Positions 31,329 through 40,890 of a DNA stretch of 56,646 bases are shown piece by piece. The position numbers and the translations under genes were made by a program. The stretch comes from Okeania sp. SIO3B5 (GTDB taxonomy: Bacteria; Cyanobacteriota; Cyanobacteriia; Cyanobacteriales; Microcoleaceae), in the NCBI RefSeq assembly GCF_010692555.1, contig NZ_JAAHHG010000008.1, positions 1-56,646 of the forward strand, written 5' to 3'. Under the pieces are notes generated by a model. It was given only the letters and a program-made list of their open reading frames with translations, did not search any database and was not told where the DNA came from. Position 1 is the first letter of the stretch; the number at the start of each line of letters is the position of its first letter.

Positions 31329-32485
31329 ACATGATTGATGAGCCAGGGCGCACAATACCTAGATTTCCGCCAGAGATAGAATCACAGGTTTATGAGGCAA
31401 TTCGCGATCGCCTAATTCAGTTAGATGCTCGTTTGGGTTATGCTTCAGCAGCTTGTGGTAGTGATATTTTATTCCTTGAAGCTTTGTCTGCATTGGAGGG
31501 GGAGACTCATATTGTCTTGCCCCATGAGCGAGAAAATTTTCTGAAAGAATCTGTTGATATTATCCCTAATAGTAATTGGCGACAACGGTTTGAGCAAGTT
31601 TTGGAAAAAGCGACAGAAGTGATTATTCCAACTCATTATAATCTTGAACAAAGCAATATTGTCTATGAATACACAAATAGGATACTCTATGGGTTGGCAA
31701 AAATGCGGGCACAACAGTTAGATACAGAACTTATACCAATGGCTGTTTGGAATCAACAAATTGGTGGGATAGGTGGTACAGCAAAGGCTGTAGAATTTTG
31801 GCGACAATGGAACAATAATGTGGAAATAATTGATATTCAGCAGATTTTAGAATCTGTGATGACAAAGAAAGTAGAGATTGTAAATACAGTATCTACAATG
31901 CCAACTTTCTTGCAACTAACTTCTACCCCAGAAGACGAAAATCATTTAATTATGGCGTTGTTATTTGCAGATGTTAAGAGTTATTCTAAGTTGAAGGAAA
32001 ACCAGATTAGTCTATTTGTAGAACATTTTCTTGGTGCATTTGCCAATTTTGAAGCTAAATCTTCTTATAAACCAGTAATGAAAAATACTTGGGGAGATGC
32101 TTTATATTATGTATTTTCTCATGTCAGGGATGCGGGTTTATTTGCTTTGGAATTATGCAATCTTGTTCAGAGTACAGATTGGGAAAAAGTAGGGTTGCCG
32201 GCAAGTTTGAATTTACGGGTAGCGTTACATACAGGGGTGGTTTATAAATATACTAATCCCATCACTGGGATGACAACTTACAGTGGTACTCATGTGAGTT
32301 ATGCTGCTAGGATTGAACCTATTACGCCACCAGGAAAGGTTTATTCAAGTCAAGCGTTTGCAGCGATGGTAGCTTCAGAGGGGGTTAAGGAATTTACTTG
32401 TGATTATGTGGGGCAAACTTCTTTGGCTAAATCTTATGGTACATTTCCTACTTATCATGTGCGACGTTATGGGGGTGGTTTTTAA
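31309..32485 (+). CDS. SLOG-like domain and class III cyclase, 3' half of the interrupted gene
   Basis: The coding remnant runs in frame from the insertion junction; an isolated product would start at ATG 31331 (384 residues). The N-terminal Rossmann-like part (FPPEIESQVYEAI, GYASAACGSDILFLEAL, THIVLPHERENF) resembles SLOG domains, and its first strand VVVFSGH is encoded upstream of the ATG. The C-terminal part is a class III nucleotidyl cyclase with metal-binding Asp214 (LLFADVKSYSKL) and Asp256 (NTWGDALYYVF) and transition-state Arg327. The base-selecting Lys and Asp of adenylyl cyclases are Asn252 and Thr316 here, and the usual Asn of VNxAAR is Ser323. The product is therefore uncertain. 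No good RBS precedes 31331. Confidence 0.8.
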
Positions 32486-32721
32486 TAATTAATAATTAAC
32501 AATTAATAATTAATAATTAATAGACTTCTCCGGAAAAGAGGGAGTAGGGAGTAGGGGGAAAGAATTAATGATTTATGCACTATCATTGATTTGATTTTTA
32601 ATTATCACCAGATGTCTAATTATTACCTCTTCTTAAAACAGATAGGATTGGTTGACAATAATTAATTATTAACAATTAATAATTAATAATTACCTCTTCT
32701 TAAAACAGATAGGATTGGTTA
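32484..32721 (+). repeat. R-family fragments
   Basis: TAATTAA heptamer tracts at 32484-32520 and 32660-32690, plus two copies of ATTACCTCTTCTTAAAACAG followed by ATAGGATTGGTT (about 32625 and 32690). The right end of an F element follows, reversed, at 32722-32770. There is no gene in this convergent gap. Confidence 0.65.
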
Positions 32722-32794
32722 TACCAAATTGATAAATTTTTGCTACAAATAGCTTAGGAGAGGCTTTCAACCTTTATTTTTCGGTAAATACTTT

Positions 32795-35700
32795 TTAAAT
32801 TGTTGATTTAGGTTTGATTAAATAGAAAAATATACAAACCCAAAATGTTAAACTAGGCAAAAACAAAGGCAATAAGATTGCAGAACTAATATAAATTTGT
32901 AGACTAGCTAAACTATAAATTATATTTAATAAAAATAGTAATAACCAAATACTTTTTTGTTTGTACCCTATAGAATAATTTTCTAATATTAATACTATTC
33001 CTTTCCCTAACACAATAGCTACCCCAATTAGCCATAAATCAGGAATAGGTATAACTAATCTTTGGTTCAGGAAATGATGAACCATATAAGCATGAATTTC
33101 TCCTCCTGTAAATGCCCTACTAGGATTAGGCGGTTGCTTTTCAGAACGCCAGTAACTAACAGCAGCAGGTAAAGGAAAATGGTCTTTTCCTCGCATAAAT
33201 TGTGCATCTTTATATCCAGCAGCAATAATCACTATTGATGGAAGTTTTTCTAGTTTAGTTGTGGCTAATAATTGGTCTTTGCTACTTTCCAAAAGTTCCC
33301 AAGCTGGTAAACGAAGAAAAACTACTTCTGGAGGAATAGAAAAATCTATAATTGGATGCAGCCACATTTGCCCTAATCGATAAGAAAACTTAGTTAAAGG
33401 TTGTAAGCGAGATGAGCTAGAAAATAATTCCAAAAAATGTTTACCTGCAGTATGAACAATCTGAGGTTGCAGCCAATTCTCAGATTGTTGCGCGTTGAAC
33501 ACATGAGCAACTGCTAACAGATAAGCAAAGGGCAATGGTTTTTTAGCGGAATATTTCCTTGGTAGTAGTGTTACATGGGTAACGTAACGGCCATAACCTA
33601 GTACGCGAACATTTCCTTGTAGTCGCCAGTTAGGAGAAGCTAGCTCTGGTAATACTTCAAACCAACCACCAGAAAGATTCTGGGATGTAGCAAATACAAA
33701 CCAAGTATTTTGTTTTTCTATTGATGAGCGTAAAGTTTGGGCTAGCTTTGTATCATTTTTGGGTTGATAGCGGTCAAAAAGATAGTCAAAACCAATAATT
33801 TTGGTGTTGATAGTTATCAGTTTATCGACAATTTTAGCAATATAACTACGATCCATTGGTAGAGGATCGAATATTTTGGCTTTTTTTAGGGAATCTTCGT
33901 CAATTTCCACTAACAGCACAGGCGGTGTATTTTTCCTCTCAACTTGATTGGTAAATTGACGATACATAGCTTGCACTAATACTCGCTTTTCAATCAAAAA
34001 ACGTTGAGTTGACAATTGCCAACTAAATAAAATTAATATACTTATAGCGATCGCTTCTAAAGGTCTAAAAATAATTCTTTTTGCTTTCTTCTGTAACTTT
34101 TGTAAAGGTTCAACTTTTGGCTTACTCTTAAGAATAAATTCCTTCATATCCTTAGTTACTGGAGGCTGCTTAGATTTTGTTATTGCTAACTGTAACCACT
34201 CATAAGCTCTCGTATATTCACTTCCCCGCAGCAGTAAATCTATAGTTTTATTTCTTTGGTTCCATTCCAACGCCTTATGCAATATTTTAGTATGTTCCCG
34301 CACATATTCTCTATCTATATTTAAGGTTCGCACCAACTCAGTAAAATTAGCAGAAAAGTCTCCCCCATACTGATTAAAATCTAACCATTGCACTTTTGCT
34401 AATTCTGGATGTAATTCCGCAGGATTAACTTTTCGATGCAATACTGTCACAAATCGTTTATTTAAACTTTTGGCATATTCGACTTCATCAGCACAATAAG
34501 GAGAATTTACCGACTCTGGAGAAATAATAAATAAGAAATTATCCGACTGCTCAATTCCACGATAAATTTCTTGTTGAAAATCTGTGCCTGTAGCAATGCT
34601 TTCTTGGTCAAACCAAGTAGTTTTTCCCTGAGTTTGTAAAGCATCATTTAACTGTCGAGCAAAATCTGAATCTGCTCTGGAATAAGAAACAAAAACATCT
34701 AAAACTAAATTAGGTGGTTGTTTAGCACTTTCTGTAATAAATTCTGTTTGTAAATCTGTGGGTAAATTAGCCGTTCTATTCCCAGCTAATTCCAGCCAAC
34801 TTTGATATTGTTCGAGATTATAACCCCGTAATAAAATACTAGGGTTACGATTTTGTTCAAGCCATTTCAAAGCTTTGACTAATAAAATTTTATGTCGTTG
34901 ATAATAAACAGCTTCTGACTTTAATTCTTTCAGGAGTTTATCTATTCCTTCTGGCTCTGAGGCAGTAAAATCAATCAATTGTAAATTACTTATTTGCGGA
35001 GGAATTTTTGTTAAATCTGTGGGAGAAATTAAGATAGGAATAATTCGTTTATTCAGACTCAAAGCATAAGTTAATTCCTGTTGGCAATATTCAGATTTTA
35101 TGGCTTCAGGAGACAATAAATAAATTAGATTATCCGCTCCAGCAATTCCTTGATTAATTTCTATTTGAAAATCTTTTCCAGTTTTAATATCGGCATGAGA
35201 ACTCCAGACAGTAATTCCTGAACGCATCAAACTTTTCCTGATTTGCTCCATGATACTTTTATTTGCTTCAGCAAAAGCCAGGAAAACTTGAGTCATTAAA
35301 TTATTAGCATTTTTATCACTTTCACAGATAAATTCACAATGTAAATCTGTAGGAATACAAGGGGGTTGTTCTTCTGTAAATTTAATCTTTAACCATTTTT
35401 CTGCTTGTAGACGTTCTTTTCCAATTAAGAGATAACGAGTTTGTTTTTGATTCTTCTCCCAGTCTAAACCTTTAACTAAAATCTTAGTATGTTGTTTGAC
35501 ATAATCTTGGTGACGATTAAATAATTCGATTAAGTCAGTTAAACTTTTGTCAAAATTATCAATATTTTCTCGAAAATAAACCCAGTTAATTCTACCTATT
35601 TCAGGGTGCATATTGGGAAAGCTGGAATGTTTACCTTTTTGTTGATAAATCTCCCATTCTTCTAAAGTTCCTTGAGGATTTCGTTGTTGCCAAATTTCAT

Positions 35701-35998
35701 AAGTAATTTGTTCGACGTGAAGCAGGGGAATAATTCGTTTATTGTATTTAATAGCTAATTCTATTTCTTTGAGACAGTAGGGAGAATTAACAGAATGAGG
35801 GGCAATAATAAACAGAAAATTATCAGCTTTTATGATGCCATCATCAATTTGATTTTGAAAGTCTACTCCCAGAGGAATATCATTTTGGTCAAACCAGATT
35901 TTTAGACCATTTTCTGTGAGTTTTTCATAGAGTTTTGTGGCAAAAGATTTACTGTCAGCACGTCCGTAAGAGATGAAGGCATTGTAATATTCTAACAT
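32795..35998 (-). CDS. Triple TIR, CHASE2 membrane protein
   Basis: A 1067-residue protein. Three TIR domains lie at about 3-140 (YNAFISYGRADSKSFA), 235-355 (VFLAFAEANKSI, degenerate start) and 433-560 (VFVSYSRADSDFA). Each keeps the acidic helix SPYCLKEIE / SEYCQQELT / SPYCADEVE, where the NADase Glu lies. Each is followed by a cyanobacterial linker of the type HTKILxKALxWxxN. A transmembrane helix (about 645-670) leads to a periplasmic CHASE2 domain (VLLVEIDEDSLKKA, IIGFDYLFDRYQ), then three C-terminal helices (about 985-1060). Usually CHASE2 and its helices come before the output; here the output is N-terminal. It faces the split cyclase gene. An NADase or scaffold role is inferred. Confidence 0.87.
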   Translation of the reverse strand: MLEYYNAFISYGRADSKSFATKLYEKLTENGLKIWFDQNDIPLGVDFQNQIDDGIIKADNFLFIIAPHSVNSPYCLKEIELAIKYNKRIIPLLHVEQITYEIWQQRNPQGTLEEWEIYQQKGKHSSFPNMHPEIGRINWVYFRENIDNFDKSLTDLIELFNRHQDYVKQHTKILVKGLDWEKNQKQTRYLLIGKERLQAEKWLKIKFTEEQPPCIPTDLHCEFICESDKNANNLMTQVFLAFAEANKSIMEQIRKSLMRSGITVWSSHADIKTGKDFQIEINQGIAGADNLIYLLSPEAIKSEYCQQELTYALSLNKRIIPILISPTDLTKIPPQISNLQLIDFTASEPEGIDKLLKELKSEAVYYQRHKILLVKALKWLEQNRNPSILLRGYNLEQYQSWLELAGNRTANLPTDLQTEFITESAKQPPNLVLDVFVSYSRADSDFARQLNDALQTQGKTTWFDQESIATGTDFQQEIYRGIEQSDNFLFIISPESVNSPYCADEVEYAKSLNKRFVTVLHRKVNPAELHPELAKVQWLDFNQYGGDFSANFTELVRTLNIDREYVREHTKILHKALEWNQRNKTIDLLLRGSEYTRAYEWLQLAITKSKQPPVTKDMKEFILKSKPKVEPLQKLQKKAKRIIFRPLEAIAISILILFSWQLSTQRFLIEKRVLVQAMYRQFTNQVERKNTPPVLLVEIDEDSLKKAKIFDPLPMDRSYIAKIVDKLITINTKIIGFDYLFDRYQPKNDTKLAQTLRSSIEKQNTWFVFATSQNLSGGWFEVLPELASPNWRLQGNVRVLGYGRYVTHVTLLPRKYSAKKPLPFAYLLAVAHVFNAQQSENWLQPQIVHTAGKHFLELFSSSSRLQPLTKFSYRLGQMWLHPIIDFSIPPEVVFLRLPAWELLESSKDQLLATTKLEKLPSIVIIAAGYKDAQFMRGKDHFPLPAAVSYWRSEKQPPNPSRAFTGGEIHAYMVHHFLNQRLVIPIPDLWLIGVAIVLGKGIVLILENYSIGYKQKSIWLLLFLLNIIYSLASLQIYISSAILLPLFLPSLTFWVCIFFYLIKPKSTI

Positions 35999-36016
35999 GA
36001 TTTTATGGATTGGTAA

Positions 36017-36165
36017 TTAGATTTTTGGAATGGGAATTTTTATCCCTAATTCATTAATTAGAGCTTGCAACTCTTGCTTGAACAAGTATTGACGTGAGCT
36101 ATTGATGCCACCACTATCACAATGTAATTTTGATTTTTCTTGAAATAATTCTTTGCTAAGAGGTC
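36017..36165 (-). pseudogene. Possible decayed ORF upstream of the TIR gene
   Basis: An open frame reads KELFQEKSKLHCDSGG and QYLFKQELQALINELGI then stops 18 bases before the TIR-gene ATG. It has no start codon, and upstream frames (ILELAKATEKN, MTRQFDVEKG) are broken by stops. It may be what is left of a partner gene, or chance. The rest of 36166-36357 shows nothing. Confidence 0.3.
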
Positions 36166-36357
36166 ATCATAGTTACTAATTTTTTTCAGTTGCCTTGGCC
36201 AATTCTAGAATATTATGTATCCTTTATAAATCTAACCTTTCTCTACATCAAATTGCCTAGTCATTGTGAAAAATTTTAATATTACTTGAATTTGTGATAC
36301 TTTAAGACCAATTTCCTGTAAAAATAATATCGATTTCCTAAAAAGATAAAATTATCT

Positions 36358-37833
36358 ATGCAAATTCAAACACCAGAATGGGTAAAACACGCTGTATTTT
36401 ACCAAATATTCCCAGACCGTTTTGCCAAAAGTCAACCACCTACCCAAACTAGAAAAGGTATAGACAAAGGTTATTATCCTTCTACCCTAGAACCTTGGGA
36501 TGAACCTCCTACTCCTCAAGGTTACAAAGGTGGCAACCTCTGGGGTGTCATCGAACAACTTGACTATATTCAAGACTTGGGTGTCACTGCTATTTATTTC
36601 ACCCCTATTTTTCAATCAACTTGTAACCATCGCTATCATACTCATGACTATTACCGAGTCGATCCAATTTTAGGGGGTAATGAAGCTTTAAGGGTATTAA
36701 TAGATGCTGCTCACGATCGCAATATTAAAGTTGTTCTAGATGGAGTTTTCAACCATGCTAGTCGGGGTTTCTATTTCTTCAACGATATCTTGGAAAACGG
36801 CCCCCACTCGCCCTGGTTACATTGGTTCAAAGTTGAAGGTTGGCCTCTATCTGCTTATGATGGCAGTTTACCTGCTAATTATGTGGGGTGGGTAGGCAAC
36901 CGTGCTTTACCTGTATTTAATCACGATAACCCGGAAGTGAAAGAATATATTATGCAAGTTGGGGAATATTGGTTAGAGTTTGGCATTGATGGTTGGCGGT
37001 TGGATGTGCCGTTTGAAGTTAAGACTCCTGGGTTTTGGCAAGAATTTCGCGATCGCGTCAAAGCTATTAACCCAGAAGCTTATATTGTGGGTGAAGTCTG
37101 GAGTGACTGCGTGCAATGGTTGGATGGTACTCAGTTTGATGGGGTGATGAATTATTTGTTTACTGGCCCGACTATTGCTTTTACCGCAGGCGATCGCGTG
37201 GATATTGACCAAGTTAAAGGTTGTGACTATTCAGCTTATCCAGCTATATCTGCTGTTGAATATGGTCAAAAAATGCAGGAGTTGCTACAACTCTATCCGT
37301 GGGAAATTGAACTAACTCAACTGAATTTATTAGACAGTCACGATACAGCTAGAGTTTTGAGTATTGCTCAAGGGGATAAAGCAAGTGTTGAGTTAGCTAC
37401 TCTATTATTAATGACATTTCCTGGCGCTCCTAGTATTTATTATGGTGATGAAGTAGGTTTACCAGGGAAGTTAGATCCTGACTCTCGTCGTAGTTTTCCT
37501 CCTAGGGAAAAGTGGGATGCTCAAGTTCTGGAATATCACAAACAGTTGATTGCTATTAGAAATCAATATTCTGCTTTGCGTACTGGTAGTTATGAGGTTT
37601 TATTTGCAGAGGGAAATGTGTATGTATTTGCTCGCATTTTAGGAGATGAAGAAATTATTGTGGCTATTAATAGTGGTACAGAAGTAGCGAAGGTAAATGT
37701 TCCTGTTACTCAGTTTAATTCTCAACCTAGTAAAATTGTTTATGGTAGTTGTGAAATTTTATGGCAAGAAGAATCTACTCAATTAGAATTAAATTTATTT
37801 CCTAGAAATGGCTCAATTTTAGTTAATAATTAA
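36358..37833 (+). CDS. GH13 alpha-glycosidase (cyclomaltodextrinase/neopullulanase-like)
   Basis: A 491-residue GH13 enzyme that should hydrolyse alpha-1,4-linked glucans. The (beta/alpha)8 barrel begins at once (VFYQIFPDRF), without the N-terminal starch-binding domain common in neopullulanases. Catalytic residues: nucleophile Asp216 (GWRLDVPFE), acid/base Glu246 (IVGEVW) and Asp329 (LLDSHDTARV). VVLDGVFNHAS supplies the conserved region I. GAPSIYYGDEVGL lies before a short C-terminal beta domain. No signal peptide, so it is likely intracellular and active on maltodextrin or glycogen products. The substrate cannot be fixed. Confidence 0.9.
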   Translation: MQIQTPEWVKHAVFYQIFPDRFAKSQPPTQTRKGIDKGYYPSTLEPWDEPPTPQGYKGGNLWGVIEQLDYIQDLGVTAIYFTPIFQSTCNHRYHTHDYYRVDPILGGNEALRVLIDAAHDRNIKVVLDGVFNHASRGFYFFNDILENGPHSPWLHWFKVEGWPLSAYDGSLPANYVGWVGNRALPVFNHDNPEVKEYIMQVGEYWLEFGIDGWRLDVPFEVKTPGFWQEFRDRVKAINPEAYIVGEVWSDCVQWLDGTQFDGVMNYLFTGPTIAFTAGDRVDIDQVKGCDYSAYPAISAVEYGQKMQELLQLYPWEIELTQLNLLDSHDTARVLSIAQGDKASVELATLLLMTFPGAPSIYYGDEVGLPGKLDPDSRRSFPPREKWDAQVLEYHKQLIAIRNQYSALRTGSYEVLFAEGNVYVFARILGDEEIIVAINSGTEVAKVNVPVTQFNSQPSKIVYGSCEILWQEESTQLELNLFPRNGSILVNN

Positions 37834-37867
37834 TTGTATTATAGATTGACAAAAGTAGTTAATTATT

Positions 37868-38054
37868 GTAAGCATTTCCTGCGGAATGCTACGCAAACAG
37901 CTGTCAGCTCTCAGCAAAAAAAGAGAGTTTTAATGAGTATAGACTGTTGAGCGCCAGCTTTTATAGTAAAATTTAATTCAGACTGAATTAGTAAAGCTTT
38001 TATCTCAAACTAAAAACAATAGCTGATTGCTGATTGCTGATTGCTGACTGCTTA
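37868..38054 (+). repeat. W-family inverted-repeat element, copy 3
   Basis: Begins GTAAGCATTTCCTGCGGAAT and ends GCTGATTGCTGACTGCTTAC, with GCTGATT heptamers in the right arm. Confidence 0.75.
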
Positions 38055-38185
38055 CTAATTATTTTCTTGTTTTAAGAGGTTATTTGTCAACAAAAGAGCG
38101 AGTAGGGTGTGTGACGGTACGCTTACCATATTCTCGAATAATGGTCGGTTTGACTGTCACGCACTGCGTGCTGAATGATAAACTA

Positions 38186-38316
38186 ATATCATGTTCGGTT
38201 GAATAGTTATGATTAAGATATAGATGGAAGAGATATCTCAAACCCCTGAGATTGCTTCCTTCCACTCCGTTACAGTCGCAATGACTTTATAGTTAGTGTT
38301 TATCCGAACATGATAT
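38186..38316 (+). repeat. D-family inverted-repeat element, copy 3
   Basis: Ends are ATATCATGTTCGG and CCGAACATGATAT. The rest of the gap to 38464 has no gene. Confidence 0.8.
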
Positions 38317-38464
38317 AATAAAGTAATTGATGAACAGAAAAATTTTCATTATGACCGAAAAAAATTGGTCTCAAATTTCCCCTTTTAAGGGGAGAAAAAA
38401 AAGAGAATATTCCATATTTCAAATCTCTTGCTTAAGCTAGAAATACTGATAACTGATAACTGAA

Positions 38465-39820
38465 ATGACAATAGCACCCAATATCCCAGAAATTTTACCA
38501 GCCACTGATACCTCAGCAACTTCAGAAACAGACCAAGAATTTAATTGGAGAAACTGTTGGTATCCAGTCACATTCATTCAAGACTTACCCAAAAACCGCC
38601 CTTATAGTTTTTCTTTGTATGATGAACCTCTGGTTTTATTTAGAAATAACGATGGTAAATTAATTTGCCTGACAGACGTCTGTCCTCACCGTGCTGCTAA
38701 ACTCTCAGACGGACAAATAATTGACGGTAAAATCGAATGTTTGTACCACGGTTGGCAGTTTGGCAATGGAGGGGAATGTTTACATATTCCGCAGTTACCA
38801 GCAGATGCTAAAATTCCGGCAAAAGCTTGTGTAAAATCATTTCTTGTGACAGAAAAACAAGGTATGGTTTGGATGTGGGCAGGAGAAGCAGACATAGCAG
38901 ATGAAAATAGTATTCCCACTTTACCAGATTTAGAAAAACCAGGATTTGTTGGTTCAGAGAAGGTCTCAGAATTACCTTTTGACCAAGGTTTTTTTATTGA
39001 GCAAGTGTTAGATCCAGCTCATATTCATATCAGTCATCATGGTAGTCAAGGAAATCGTAAAAATGCTCAACCCCTAGAAATGGAAATTCTTGAAAGTTCG
39101 ATCACGGGAATAAAATCTAGATTTCGAGGCACTCGTAACCCTAATGACTTTTGGAGATATCTCACATTTTTTGCCCCTAACTTGGTACTATTGAATTTTT
39201 CCATTGGAGAAAAGGGTTGGGTGTTTGGGTTGGCGTTGTATTCGATGCCAGTGGGTAAAAACCGATGTCGGGTTTTGACGCGTAGTTATCGCAACTTTTT
39301 TGGGTGGAAAACGAAAATAACTCCCCGGTGGATGATACATTTAGGTCAAAGTAAAATTTTAGAGGAAGATTTGCCACAGGTTTTAGGACAGCAAGAATAT
39401 ATTGAAAGGACGAAAAAAAGCTTGAAGGAATTATATTTGCCTCTGAAGAGTTCCGATACTATTCTGTTGGAATACCGAAAATGGCTCGATCGCTTTGGTT
39501 CATCTCTACCTTATTATCAAGGTTATGCTACTTTTAAGACTGGGGAAAAGTGCGGTAAGATTGAGAAGGAAGATGTATCAATGGCTCGATATTATCATCA
39601 TACTCAATTCTGTAGTTCCTGTAGTCGTGCCCATAAAACAGCTATTCGGGGGAAACAGACTTTTGTGGGAGTGGCGATCGCTCTAGCAGCTTTAGCAATA
39701 ATTACAGAAGATTTTACCATTAAGTTGTTGATGGTTTCTGTTTCTCTATTAAGTGTGGGTTTAGCGGTTGTCGCTGAGAAGTTAAAAATTAGGTTTGAAC
39801 GTTCTTATAGTAGGCATTAG
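38465..39820 (+). CDS. PAO-like Rieske non-heme oxygenase
   Basis: A 451-residue oxygenase of the pheophorbide a oxygenase/Tic55/Ptc52 group. The Rieske centre is Cys73-X-His75 and Cys92-X2-His95 (CPHRAAKLSDG, CLYHGWQF). The mononuclear iron site is in FIEQVLDPAHIHISHHG. The PAO C-terminal domain contains CSSC (FCSSCSRAH), a redox pair seen in this group, and the protein ends with two hydrophobic helices for membrane attachment. The substrate in cyanobacteria is not known from sequence; chlorophyll breakdown or another tetrapyrrole or lipid are options. The stop is followed directly by GGGAACA repeats. Confidence 0.88.
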   Translation: MTIAPNIPEILPATDTSATSETDQEFNWRNCWYPVTFIQDLPKNRPYSFSLYDEPLVLFRNNDGKLICLTDVCPHRAAKLSDGQIIDGKIECLYHGWQFGNGGECLHIPQLPADAKIPAKACVKSFLVTEKQGMVWMWAGEADIADENSIPTLPDLEKPGFVGSEKVSELPFDQGFFIEQVLDPAHIHISHHGSQGNRKNAQPLEMEILESSITGIKSRFRGTRNPNDFWRYLTFFAPNLVLLNFSIGEKGWVFGLALYSMPVGKNRCRVLTRSYRNFFGWKTKITPRWMIHLGQSKILEEDLPQVLGQQEYIERTKKSLKELYLPLKSSDTILLEYRKWLDRFGSSLPYYQGYATFKTGEKCGKIEKEDVSMARYYHHTQFCSSCSRAHKTAIRGKQTFVGVAIALAALAIITEDFTIKLLMVSVSLLSVGLAVVAEKLKIRFERSYSRH

Positions 39821-39834
39821 ACATCTCCAGAAAA

Positions 39835-39884
39835 GAGGGAACAGGGAACAGGGAACAGGGAACAGGGAACAGGGAACAGGGAAC
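39835..39884 (+). repeat. GGGAACA STRR
   Basis: Seven units of GGGAACA after the oxygenase stop, then an ACCCACCCGTAACCCCTCCC block. 39885-40117 has no gene. Confidence 0.85.
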
Positions 39885-40117
39885 CCACCCGTAACCCCTC
39901 CCATGAGGGGAATAATTGATAATTTCTGGGTAAGAATTGATTTTATTTTTGATTTTTGGAGATGTCTATTAAGAAAAGAGATATTTTCAAAAGTCTAATA
40001 TCATGTTCAACAGTTCTAAATGGAATTAAGTTGGGAGTCGGAAGTCAAAAGTATAGGAAAATTTTCCTATTCCAGTAGGTTAGGTACTTTGGTATTATAG
40101 CACTACGCAAATAGGTT

Positions 40118-40330
40118 ATATCATGTCCGGATAATTAGGGATCAAAAAACTTGTTCCTACTTATATTAGTTTTCATCCTGGTGAAGTACATCAATGATCC
40201 CCTGCGCATCCCCCTTTTTAAGGGGGACTTCCAGTTCCCCCCTTTTCAAGGGGGGTTAGGGGGGATCTCCTGATATCATGTCCGGTAGCATCGGAGCGTG
40301 TATAAAATCAAGGTGACACTCTTGAGAAAA
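40118..40330 (+). repeat. D-family ends and GC-rich block
   Basis: Two same-direction D left ends (40118 and 40273, both ATATCATGTCCGG) flank a hairpin-rich CCCCCTTTTTAAGGGGG region. The second matches the start of copy 2 (5956) for about 45 bases, then joins a TnpB fragment. Confidence 0.6.
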
Positions 40331-40335
40331 CCTTC

Positions 40336-40841
40336 TGATTAAAGTAGCTAGGATACACGCCAAGATTAAAGATTCAAGAGGAGACTACACCCATAAACTG
40401 ACAACCCAACTAATTAGAGAAAACCAAACGATAGTAGTTGAGGACTTGGCAGTAAAAAACATGGTCAAAAACCACAAATTAGCTAGGGCTATCAGTGATG
40501 CTAACTGGGGAGAAATAGTCAGACAGCTAGAATACAAAGCAGAATGGTATGGAAGGGAGTTAATCAAGATTGATAGATATTTTCCGAGTTCAAAACGTTG
40601 TTCTAACTGTGGTCATGTAGTAGAAAAATTACCTCTAAAGATTAGAGAGTGGGATTGTCCTGAGTGTGGTAGTCACCATGATAGGGATATAAATGCAAGT
40701 ATAAACATTTTGGCTGCTGGGCTAGCAGTGTCAGTCTGCGGAGCGACCGTAAGATCTGAAGGGAACAAATCCCAGAGGACAGGTGCGATGAGGCAGAAAG
40801 CCCCTAACAGCAATGCTAGGGAATCCCGCGCTGTCTCGTAA
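40336..40841 (+). pseudogene. TnpB C-terminal half
   Basis: A truncated TnpB starting in the middle (ARIHAKIKDSRGDYTHKLTT) and ending normally. It has Glu in VVEDLAVKNMV, the zinc-ribbon pairs CSNCG and CPEC, and DRDINASINILA. It lacks the N-terminus and the first RuvC Asp. A typical right end follows (GAATCCCGCGCTG and CGTCGGGAGGATGTCAA, 40812-40865). The break point is at the D-element sequence. Confidence 0.88.
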
Positions 40842-40890
40842 GAGCAGCGTCGGGAGGATGTCAAGAATTTGATTTATTAATTAATTACGG

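Noticed and set aside
28955-35998. Assignment of the cyclase and TIR genes as a Pycsar system
   Set aside because: Pycsar TIR effectors carry a cyclic-nucleotide-binding domain. This TIR protein has CHASE2 and no such domain, and the two genes are not in one operon.
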